Source of the DNA: Oscillospiraceae bacterium
Lineage (GTDB): Bacteria; Bacillota; Clostridia; Saccharofermentanales; Fastidiosipilaceae
Direction: 5' to 3'
Assembly: GCA_029983685.1 (NCBI GenBank)
Contig: JASBZA010000003.1
Location: 1 to 64,000 of the forward strand
Length of the DNA: 64,000 bases
The notes under the pieces are model-generated. The model ran no database searches. It was not told the origin of the DNA and saw nothing but the letters and a program-made list of their open reading frames with translations. The position numbers and the translations under genes were made by a program. Shown here piece after piece: positions 35,054-42,929 of the stretch (its first letter is position 1; each line of letters begins with the position of its first letter).

Positions 35054-36823
35054 TTACTTATTCATCTGATATTGGGCCTCATAAAGTTTCTTGTAGGGGC
35101 CGTTGTTCGCCATAAGGTCTTCATGGCTGCCCTCCTCGCGGATACCTTGTTCATCCAGGTAAACAATCTTGTCGGCATTGCGAATCGTGGACAGCCTGTG
35201 GGCGATGATAAGAGAGGTTCTGCCCTTGGCCAGGTCATCTAAGGCCTTTTGGATTTTGACCTCGGTAGCCGTATCCAGAGCCGAAGTGGCTTCGTCCAGG
35301 ATCATGATCGGCGGGTTTTTCAGGAAAATACGGGCAATCGAAACACGCTGCCTTTGGCCTCCGGAAAGGGTGGTACCTCTTTCACCGACCACGGTATCGT
35401 ATTGTTCGGGTAAAGACATGATGAAGTCGTGAATATCGGCCATCTTGGCGGCTTGGACCACTTCTTCAAAGCTGGCGTCGGGTCTGCCGTAACGGATGTT
35501 TTCTAGAATAGAAGAAGCGAAAATAAAGACTTCTTGCTGGACAATACCGATTTGGGCCCTGAGAGACTGTAAGGTCAGTTCTTTAATATTGTGGTCGCCG
35601 ATTATAATTTCTCCGGACTGAATCTCATAGAAACGCGGCAAGAGCTGGCACAAAGTCGTCTTACCGGCACCGCTGGGGCCTACGATAGCAACCTTTTGCC
35701 CTTCAGGGACTCTGAGGTTCACATCTTGTAAGACCGAGGAGACGTCCTTGTTTTTAGGATTATAAGAGAAGCTAATGTTCTTATAGAGGATGTCTCCTTT
35801 TACCTTAATATCTTGAGCATAGGGTTCGTCTTGAATTTCGGGGTCTAAGCGCATAATTTCGGCAAAACGCTCCAAGCCGGACATGCCCTTGGAGAATTGC
35901 TCAAAAAAGGCTACCAGGTTACGGATAGGCTTTAAGAAGGTATTGACATAGAGGGTAAAGGCCAAGAGGTCCACAATGGTAATTTTGCCTTGGGCAAAGA
36001 AGTAGCCGCCCAGGCCGATGACGATGACGTTCAGAATAGAAGTCATAAATTCCATACCGGACTGGTAGACAGCCATGGACTTATAAAATTCTTTCTTGGC
36101 ATCCTGATAGTCTTCATTACCGACTTTGAATTTCGAAATCTCGACATCTTCATTAGCAAAGGCCTGTGTGGTTTTGGCGCCTGAGATAGAAGATTCAATA
36201 GTGGAGTTGATTTTGCCGGTAGATTGTTTGACCCTGTAGGACGAATCGGCCATGCGTTTTCTCTGGCGAATCGTGAGATAGACGATAGCCGGAATCATAA
36301 AGATAATAACCAGAGCCAAAGGCCAGTGGATCCGAAGCATCAGGATAAAGGACCCAATCAGGGTGATGGCCGCCATCAGGATGTTCTCTGGACCATGGTG
36401 GGCAAGTTCCGTAATATCAAAAAGATCGGAGACTATTCTGGATAAAAGATTACCCGTGCGGTGTTTGTCAAAAAAGGAAAAGGACAACCTAGACATGTGC
36501 GTAAATAAATCTCTGCGCATGTCGGCTTCCATAAAGACCCCCATCTGATGGCCCCAATAGGTCACGATGTATTGAAGGACCGACCGGACGGTGTAGGCAA
36601 TGACCATGGCCAAAACAATAATAGCAAAGAAGCGGTGGTGGCCTTCGGGGAGGACTACCTGGAGGGCATGGCGGGAAATCCAGGGGAAGAGCAGGTCAAT
36701 TAAGGCGATAACCAGACCACAGGCCATATCCAGGAAGAAGAGTTTCTTATGAGGCCCATAGTAGCTTACGAAAATGGAAAGTAGGGATTTGTTAAAACGT
36801 TTCTTTCTTTGTAAATCTGTCAT
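35054..36823 (-). CDS. ABC exporter, fused permease-ATPase
   Basis: A half-transporter of about 589 residues. It has a six-span ABC membrane domain (to about 320) followed by an ATPase with GPSGAGKTTL, LSGGQRQRVSIARI and LDEATSALD. Start choice: two in-frame ATGs lie close together, and the second (36823) is spaced correctly behind AAGAAGGA, whereas longer versions have no site. It would act as a homodimer unless a partner lies elsewhere. The substrate is unknown; related proteins export lipids, peptides or drugs. Divergent from the IMPACT-family gene. Confidence 0.9.
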   Translation of the reverse strand: MTDLQRKKRFNKSLLSIFVSYYGPHKKLFFLDMACGLVIALIDLLFPWISRHALQVVLPEGHHRFFAIIVLAMVIAYTVRSVLQYIVTYWGHQMGVFMEADMRRDLFTHMSRLSFSFFDKHRTGNLLSRIVSDLFDITELAHHGPENILMAAITLIGSFILMLRIHWPLALVIIFMIPAIVYLTIRQRKRMADSSYRVKQSTGKINSTIESSISGAKTTQAFANEDVEISKFKVGNEDYQDAKKEFYKSMAVYQSGMEFMTSILNVIVIGLGGYFFAQGKITIVDLLAFTLYVNTFLKPIRNLVAFFEQFSKGMSGLERFAEIMRLDPEIQDEPYAQDIKVKGDILYKNISFSYNPKNKDVSSVLQDVNLRVPEGQKVAIVGPSGAGKTTLCQLLPRFYEIQSGEIIIGDHNIKELTLQSLRAQIGIVQQEVFIFASSILENIRYGRPDASFEEVVQAAKMADIHDFIMSLPEQYDTVVGERGTTLSGGQRQRVSIARIFLKNPPIMILDEATSALDTATEVKIQKALDDLAKGRTSLIIAHRLSTIRNADKIVYLDEQGIREEGSHEDLMANNGPYKKLYEAQYQMNK

Positions 36824-36849
36824 ATTCATCCTTCTTAACTTGTTAAATG

Positions 36850-36858
36850 TGCTAAAAT
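36850..36858 (+). promoter_or_regulatory. extended -10 promoter element before the IMPACT-family gene
   Basis: TGC followed by TAAAAT (36853-36858). Transcription starting about seven bases later would give a leader of roughly 27 bases that contains AAGGA at 36880-36884, consistent with translation from about 36892. Confidence 0.45.
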
Positions 36859-36891
36859 TCAAAGCACTACTATACCACAAAGGATCAGAGG

Positions 36892-37563
36892 ATTATCGAA
36901 ATCAAAAGTTACACAACTCTAGCCGGTGACGGTTTTTATACCTTGGAAGAGAAAAAGTCCATTTTTTATGCCCAATGTAAAAGGGTAGAAAATGAGGCCG
37001 AGGCCAAGGCTTTTTTAGATCAGGTTAAAGATCAGTACCCGGATGCCAACCACCATGTCTATGCCTGGTACATAGGCGGGCGTGACGGCCACATGTTGCA
37101 ACGCTTTTCTGATGACGGAGAGCCTCACGGAACGTCCGGTCCCCCGGTTTTAGATGTATTGGCCAAAGCGAATATCCTGGATGCGGCAATTGTCGTAACC
37201 AGATATTTCGGAGGTACTTTACTGGGTACGGGCGGTTTGGTGAAGGCCTATGGCTCTGCTGCTTCCGGTGCTGTCCGACAAGCCGGCTCAGTCGATAGGA
37301 TTCCGGCTTTCTATTATCATATTTCCTTTCCTTATTCCTTTGTGGACCAACTGACCCACCGCCTGGAACAGGCTCAGATTGAGATTCGGGATAAGACCTT
37401 TCTGGCTCAGGTGCATTATGACCTGGTCGTACCGGCCGAGTCAGTACCGGCTGTTCTGGAACTTATCCAAGAGATCAGCCAAGGACAAGCCTTGGTTGAG
37501 AAGGGCGATCTAACTTTTTTTGACCGGGCTTTGGGCAAAGGAGAAGGAGCAGTTTATGAATGA
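36892..37563 (+). CDS. YigZ/IMPACT family protein, apparent AUU (or AUC) start
   Basis: IMPACT/YigZ proteins are implicated in translation and stress control. The core has SDDGEPHGTSGPPVLD, VVTRYFGGTLLGTGGLVKAYG and a C-terminal DUF1949-like ferredoxin fold. The first standard start codon is TTG at 36943, but the upstream in-frame sequence reads IEIKSYTTLAGDGFYTL before EEKKS, exactly the conserved N-terminal strand of the family. No ATG, GTG or TTG exists between that strand and the in-frame stop at 36853. ATT at 36892 lies seven bases after AAGGA, so I place the start there, giving 223 residues; ATC at 36895 is the alternative. Confidence 0.8.
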   Translation: MIEIKSYTTLAGDGFYTLEEKKSIFYAQCKRVENEAEAKAFLDQVKDQYPDANHHVYAWYIGGRDGHMLQRFSDDGEPHGTSGPPVLDVLAKANILDAAIVVTRYFGGTLLGTGGLVKAYGSAASGAVRQAGSVDRIPAFYYHISFPYSFVDQLTHRLEQAQIEIRDKTFLAQVHYDLVVPAESVPAVLELIQEISQGQALVEKGDLTFFDRALGKGEGAVYE

Positions 37564-38326
37564 AAAAGAACTAGATGATGTGAATTTAGCAGTCCTTATT
37601 GATGCTGATAATATTTCTTATCAATATGTAAAACCTATGATGGACGAGATTGCCCTTTACGGTAACCCCACCGTTAAGAGAATCTACGGGGACTGGACAA
37701 AACAAAATATGAACGGCTGGAAGACGGTGCTTTTGGACTATGCCATTACGCCTATCCAGCAATTCGGTTATACCTACGGTAAAAATGCGACCGATACGGC
37801 CCTTATAATCGATGCGATGGATATCCTGTATCAGAACGATATCGACGGTTTCTGCCTGGTTTCAAGCGACAGCGATTTTACCAAGCTGGCCACGCGTTTA
37901 AGAGAAGCCGGTAAGCAGGTAATCGGTATAGGGGAGCAGAAGACGCCCAATGCCTTTATTGCGGCCTGCAACCGCTTTATTTACCTCGAGATTTTAAATT
38001 ACGAAGACCGGGAAGAAGAGGCCAAAGCCCATATCAGGCCCCATACATCGCCGGCCTCCAGACCCATGACGACCAATATCAAGAAAGTGGACCAGGAGTT
38101 AACCAAGCTGATCTACAGTTTTACCAAACAGCTGGCAGACGACAGCGGCTGGGCTTTTTTAGGCGATGTGGGGAATATGCTCTTAAAGACGGCCCCCTCT
38201 TTTGACTCCAGAAACTACGGTTATGCCAAGTTAAGTAAACTCATAAGAGATCTACCCGAGATAGAGATAGATGAAAGGCCGACCTCTTCTCCTAATGTTA
38301 AACATATTTATATCCGCCGCCATTAA
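37556..38326 (+). CDS. NYN domain nuclease-like protein with C-terminal OST-HTH/LOTUS domain
   Basis: About 256 residues. The N-terminal NYN (PIN-like) domain shows VLIDADNISYQYV, DTALIIDAMDILYQNDIDGF and VSSDSDFTKLATRLRE, keeping the acidic residues expected of a metal-dependent RNase. The C-terminal part (about 180-256) fits an OST-HTH/LOTUS RNA-binding domain, with LGDVGNMLLK and YGYAKLSKLIRDLPEIEI. The ATG at 37556 overlaps the previous stop by eight bases and has GGAGAAGGAG upstream. The target RNA is unknown. Confidence 0.88.
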   Translation: MNEKELDDVNLAVLIDADNISYQYVKPMMDEIALYGNPTVKRIYGDWTKQNMNGWKTVLLDYAITPIQQFGYTYGKNATDTALIIDAMDILYQNDIDGFCLVSSDSDFTKLATRLREAGKQVIGIGEQKTPNAFIAACNRFIYLEILNYEDREEEAKAHIRPHTSPASRPMTTNIKKVDQELTKLIYSFTKQLADDSGWAFLGDVGNMLLKTAPSFDSRNYGYAKLSKLIRDLPEIEIDERPTSSPNVKHIYIRRH

Positions 38327-38349
38327 GTGCAAGGAGTTTTGAAAATATT

Positions 38350-39303
38350 ATGAAACAACATAAGCAAGATAAGACAGGGGAGATTCTGGTCCAAAATGTC
38401 GATTTCCCCAAAAGTGTAAATAATCCGATCGGAGATTGGTTTATCCGCCTGGTTAAGGGCATCATTATAGGTATCGGTTTTATCCTACCTGGCTTGTCGG
38501 GCGGTGTTTTGGCCGTTATTTTCGGCATGTACGATATCATTATCCGCTTTTTGGCCAATCTCAGAAGGAAATTCTGGGAACATGTACGCTTTTTCATTCC
38601 GGTAGGTATAGGCGGGCTTATCGGTATCTTCCTGTTTTCCGTCGTTGTGAGCGAGGCTTTGGCCAATTATCAGACCATAGCCGTATCGCTTTTTATAGGG
38701 TTTGTGGTGGGTACCTTTCCCTCACTTTACAGGAAGGCTGGCCTGAGAGGGCGGGAGAACTCCGATATATGGCTCATGGTTCTGATCGGCCTTTTCTTCT
38801 GTGCCTTTATGGTTTTTATGGGTAAGCGCGAATTGGCTAAACTTCCTCAAAATATCTTTACCTGGTTCTTATCCGGGGCACTGATTGGTTTGGGTGTTAT
38901 TGTCCCGGGCATGTCACCTTCTAACTTCTTGCTGTATTTCGGCCTTTACGAGCCTATGACCCGAGGCATTTCCAACATCGACTGGTTGGTTATTATTCCC
39001 TTGGGCTTGGGCGGTCTTATCTGTGTTTTGGTTTTGGCCAAACTCGTAGAATGGCTCTTCGAAAAATACTACAGTAAGATGTACCATATGATTTTGGGTC
39101 TGGTTATAGGATCCACCTTGGCTATTTTCTTTACCGAAATTATGCCCGGTTTTAAAGCGGAGGCTTTGGCCATGGCCAACATGAGCTTCGGCAAGACCTT
39201 ATTTTTATCAATTCTCTTATTTGCTATTGGTACTGTATTGTCTTGGCTTTTCAGCAAGGTAGAAGATCGCTACGATCCCGAGAAGGTCGTAGTGAATGAA
39301 TAA
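38350..39303 (+). CDS. DUF368 family polytopic membrane protein
   Basis: A 317-residue protein with about eight hydrophobic segments. The first conserved loop is GFILPGLSGGVLAVIFGMYD (about 41-60), and a related repeat GVIVPGMSPSNFLLYFGLYE follows at about 181-200, suggesting an internal duplication of the family's half-unit. DUF368 proteins have been linked to polyprenyl-phosphate transport or recycling, and I offer that only as a family-level possibility. Overlaps the next open frame slightly. Confidence 0.85.
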   Translation: MKQHKQDKTGEILVQNVDFPKSVNNPIGDWFIRLVKGIIIGIGFILPGLSGGVLAVIFGMYDIIIRFLANLRRKFWEHVRFFIPVGIGGLIGIFLFSVVVSEALANYQTIAVSLFIGFVVGTFPSLYRKAGLRGRENSDIWLMVLIGLFFCAFMVFMGKRELAKLPQNIFTWFLSGALIGLGVIVPGMSPSNFLLYFGLYEPMTRGISNIDWLVIIPLGLGGLICVLVLAKLVEWLFEKYYSKMYHMILGLVIGSTLAIFFTEIMPGFKAEALAMANMSFGKTLFLSILLFAIGTVLSWLFSKVEDRYDPEKVVVNE

Positions 39304-39325
39304 TGGAAAGAGGAGTCTTAAACTT

Positions 39326-40864
39326 ATGAAGCGTGCATCGGGTGTTTTGCTGCACATTTCGTCTTTACCCGGCCCCTTCGGCATAGGGACATTAGGCCAA
39401 GAAGCCTATGCTTTCGTAGACCAATTGGCCAAAGCCGGAGTGGCCTATTGGCAGATTCTGCCCCTAAGTCCGACCGGACCGTCGCACTCGCCCTATTTTA
39501 GCCTCTCGCTTTTTGCCAACAATCCTTTTTATATCGACCCCAGGTCCTTGGCTCAGGCCGGTTTTCTGACCGACGAAGAAGTCGAACGCTTTATATATGA
39601 CGGGCCAGAGGGCAAGACAGACTTTGCTTTTGCCAAAACAAACTCCGATGCTTATTTGAAATTGGCTTATTCCAGGCTTAACGAAGAACAGGAGACGGCC
39701 ATGCTGACCTTTATCAATCAGTCTGGTGCCTGGCTCAACCACTACGCTATGTTTTCTTGCCTTCATGCCCGCTTTGACCGTGTGAACTGGCAGGAGTGGC
39801 CGGAAGATTTGGCCTCTTATGACGAGAAAAATTTGACCTTGTATTTTGCCGATGATGAAAGGCAAAGGGCGTTGGAATACTATTATTTCATCCAGTGGCA
39901 GTTCATGTGTCAGTGGCAGGCTCTGAGAAATTACGCCAATAATAAGGGGATTAAACTGATAGGGGATTTACCTATCTATCCGGCCTTAAACAGTGCCGAT
40001 GTCTGGGCCGGCAAGGACCAGTTCCAGTTAGACGAAAAAGGTCTGCCGGTTGTGGTAGCCGGTGTTCCGCCCGATTATTTTTCCGAGGATGGCCAGCTTT
40101 GGGGGAATCCTCTTTATAACTGGGACAAGATGGAAGAAGACAATTATCGCTGGTGGGTTTCGAGGGTCCGCTATCAGATGGTCTTATACGATGTCATAAG
40201 AATTGACCATTTTAGAGGTTTTGAATCTTATTGGGCTGTTCCTGCTACTAGTGAAACGGCTCGTCATGGGGCTTGGTGGCCCGGACCGGGCATGAAGCTC
40301 TTTACCACCTTGAATGAAGAAATTGAAAATCTTCAGATTATTGCCGAAGACTTGGGCGATATCAACGATGATGTCCTCCAGCTGGTGGAAGACTCCTCTT
40401 ACCCCGGCATGGAAGTGATGCAGTTCTCTCTGGGGGACAAAGAATGGGGGGACAACTTGCCTTATCGCTTTACCGATCATAAGGTCTTGTATACGGGCAC
40501 CCATGATAACCAGACCGTATTGGGCTGGCTAAAAAGTCAGACTCCGGATATCAGAGACTTTGCCTTAGACTATATAAGGGTTCCGGGGCGCGTGATGGGC
40601 TCTACATCTGAAATAGAAGGCTTAGATGAGGCGCTTTACGAAGCGGCTGTAAGAGCCTTTGTCGAGTCGACCTTGTCGCTCCCTTGTATTTTGGCCGTTG
40701 TGCCTATCCAGGACCTTTTGGCCATGGATGATGATCGGCGCATGAATACGCCGGGTACCTACCAAGACGAGAATTGGATTTTCAGACTGACTCATGAAGA
40801 AATGAACCGTCTGGACTTGGCCTGGCTTTACCGTTTGAACCAGGTTTATCAGAGGCTCGAATAG
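39326..40864 (+). CDS. malQ: 4-alpha-glucanotransferase
   Basis: Transfers maltooligosaccharide units between glucans (GH77). The ATG at 39326 follows AAGAGGAG and gives 512 residues starting MKRASGVLLHISSLPGPFGI, the normal N-terminus. An earlier ATG at 39296 overlapping DUF368 lacks a site. Catalytic-region blocks include RIDHFRGFESYWAVP, IIAEDLGDI and VLYTGTHDNQTVLGWL. Together with pgi it feeds starch or glycogen-derived glucose into glycolysis. Confidence 0.96.
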   Translation: MKRASGVLLHISSLPGPFGIGTLGQEAYAFVDQLAKAGVAYWQILPLSPTGPSHSPYFSLSLFANNPFYIDPRSLAQAGFLTDEEVERFIYDGPEGKTDFAFAKTNSDAYLKLAYSRLNEEQETAMLTFINQSGAWLNHYAMFSCLHARFDRVNWQEWPEDLASYDEKNLTLYFADDERQRALEYYYFIQWQFMCQWQALRNYANNKGIKLIGDLPIYPALNSADVWAGKDQFQLDEKGLPVVVAGVPPDYFSEDGQLWGNPLYNWDKMEEDNYRWWVSRVRYQMVLYDVIRIDHFRGFESYWAVPATSETARHGAWWPGPGMKLFTTLNEEIENLQIIAEDLGDINDDVLQLVEDSSYPGMEVMQFSLGDKEWGDNLPYRFTDHKVLYTGTHDNQTVLGWLKSQTPDIRDFALDYIRVPGRVMGSTSEIEGLDEALYEAAVRAFVESTLSLPCILAVVPIQDLLAMDDDRRMNTPGTYQDENWIFRLTHEEMNRLDLAWLYRLNQVYQRLE

Positions 40865-40883
40865 TAAAAGAAAGCATTAGAGA

Positions 40884-42929
40884 ATGAATTTATTAGAAAC
40901 TTATTGGATAGGATCTTATTCCGACTTGGATTTGGAACCACTCCAAAAAGGGGTGGCTTCTTTTGTTATGGGTAAGAGGCACTTAGGGCGGGTGGATTCA
41001 CATGATCCTTTTTTGTTAAAGGATATGGACAAGGCCGTGGACCTCTTGCTAGAGGCTATCGCTAAGGGGAAAAGAATTTTTATCCACGGTGACTACGATG
41101 TAGACGGACTGACCGCCAGTTCCATTTTGCTGGATTATTTGGCGGATTTTCCGATTGAACTTTATCCTTATATTCCGAATCGCCTGGATGAAGGCTACGG
41201 ATTGAAAACGCAGGGTGTGGAAGAAGCCATAAACTGGCAAGCCGACTTACTTATTACCGTGGACTGCGGTATTAAGTCTGTTGAAGAAGTGGCTATGCTC
41301 CGGGAAGTCGGGATTGATGTAATTGTCACGGACCACCATGAAGTAGGCGAAATTCTCCCCGATGCCAATGCCGTGATTAATCCCCATAGAGCGGATGATA
41401 GCTATCCATTTAAAGACTTGGCCGGAGCGGGTGTGGCCTATAAACTGGTCCAAGCCTTGGGTGAAAAAGGCGGTTTAAGACCCGGACCCAGGCCTTGTGC
41501 CTATGCGGCCTTGGGTACCATTGCCGATATCATGCCGGTCTTAGGCGAAAATCGTCTGATTATTCAAAGAGGCATAGAGGCTATAAAAGAAGGGGCCTTG
41601 CCGGCTGTGAGCTTATTGTTTGAGGCGTCTGCCGGAGGAGAAGAAGAGATAAGCGCCTTGACTTTATCCTATAAACTTATCCCTAAGCTTAATGCAGCCG
41701 GTAGGATGGGCCGGATTGACCCGGCTTTAAATCTCTTAATCAGCCGAGACCCCTCTCTATACGAGAGCCTGGTACAAGAGCTTTTAGGTCTTAACAAGGC
41801 CAGGCAGGACGAAGAGAAAAAAGTTCTGGACGAGGCCCTGACCATGGTGAGAGAGAATCCTCAGTTGTTGGACGATCGGGTTTTGTTTTTACGCAAAAGA
41901 GATTGGCATCCCGGTGTCTTGGGCATTGTTTCCTCCAGGCTCAGGCAAAGTTTCCAAAAGCCCACTGTCCTATTTTCCGAGGTTACGGAAGAAGAAGCAA
42001 AGGAAGGTCAAATCCTTTGGAAAGGATCGGGCAGGTCCGCTGACCGCTTTAACCTTTATGAGAGCCTGGCACAAGGCCAAGAGCTTCTGGAAAGCTTTGG
42101 AGGTCACAGTCAGGCCTGCGGTTTGGCTGTGTTAGATGAGAACTGGCAAGCTTATAAAGACAAAGTAAACGGCGGTCCGGAACTTTGGGACAGCAGAAAA
42201 GAAGAGGCTTTTGATGCCGTCTTAAGCCCGCTTGCTCTGAATCTGGATGAGGTAAGAGCGCTTAGTATTTTAGAACCTTTTGGCAAGGCCAATACCGAAC
42301 CGAATTTTGTCTTTAAAGATATGCCACTTAGCCTGGTGCAGGCGGTCGGGCGAGACAAGACCCATCTTAGATTGGGCTTTTCCGTAGGTGATAAGACCTA
42401 CTACGGCATAGGCTTTTCTCTGGCGCCCTATGCGGAATTTCTAAAGCCGGGCGACCACGTTACGCTGCTGGGAAAATTACAGATTAATAGTTGGCAAGGC
42501 CAAGATTCGCCGCAAATCATGATGGAAGATTTACTGGTGCCGGGTGAAGAAAAGACTGCTATCCTCTTGGGTCGACCGGACAGTGAAGAAGACCTTGAGA
42601 AGGCGGAGGATTTTACAACAGACGCTTTAAGAGCGGATGACGTGGTGGCTTTTTGGAAGAGTCTTAGCCCTTTTTTGAGTGAAGATTCTTCCCTTGTCTC
42701 TTTAAAGAGGCTTAAACGAATCCTGGAACAAGTGAGATCTAGGACCTACAGCTTGAATCAAGTGGAGGCTATGCTGGAAATCTTTGTGGACTCAGGCTTG
42801 CTATCTCATCCCAGGCCCGTAGGCCCGGACTGTGTCTTACTTAATATCTTAATTCCGCAAAACAAGGTAAAATTAAGCGACACGCCCAGCTGGCAAGTAC
42901 TGGTAGAGAAAGGAGACCTGCTTTTATGA
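40884..42929 (+). CDS. recJ: single-stranded-DNA-specific exonuclease RecJ
   Basis: A 5'-3' exonuclease of the DHH superfamily acting in recombination and repair. The 681 residues include GDYDVDG (69-75), VDCGIKS (127-132), TDHH (149-152), and a DHHA1 domain with SGRSADRFNLYESL and SFGGHSQACGLAV. An OB-fold follows. The C-terminal extension to 681 is typical of Firmicutes. It overlaps the next gene by four bases (ATGA), so the two are translationally coupled. The apt gene frequently found between recJ and relA is missing here. Confidence 0.96.
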   Translation: MNLLETYWIGSYSDLDLEPLQKGVASFVMGKRHLGRVDSHDPFLLKDMDKAVDLLLEAIAKGKRIFIHGDYDVDGLTASSILLDYLADFPIELYPYIPNRLDEGYGLKTQGVEEAINWQADLLITVDCGIKSVEEVAMLREVGIDVIVTDHHEVGEILPDANAVINPHRADDSYPFKDLAGAGVAYKLVQALGEKGGLRPGPRPCAYAALGTIADIMPVLGENRLIIQRGIEAIKEGALPAVSLLFEASAGGEEEISALTLSYKLIPKLNAAGRMGRIDPALNLLISRDPSLYESLVQELLGLNKARQDEEKKVLDEALTMVRENPQLLDDRVLFLRKRDWHPGVLGIVSSRLRQSFQKPTVLFSEVTEEEAKEGQILWKGSGRSADRFNLYESLAQGQELLESFGGHSQACGLAVLDENWQAYKDKVNGGPELWDSRKEEAFDAVLSPLALNLDEVRALSILEPFGKANTEPNFVFKDMPLSLVQAVGRDKTHLRLGFSVGDKTYYGIGFSLAPYAEFLKPGDHVTLLGKLQINSWQGQDSPQIMMEDLLVPGEEKTAILLGRPDSEEDLEKAEDFTTDALRADDVVAFWKSLSPFLSEDSSLVSLKRLKRILEQVRSRTYSLNQVEAMLEIFVDSGLLSHPRPVGPDCVLLNILIPQNKVKLSDTPSWQVLVEKGDLLL

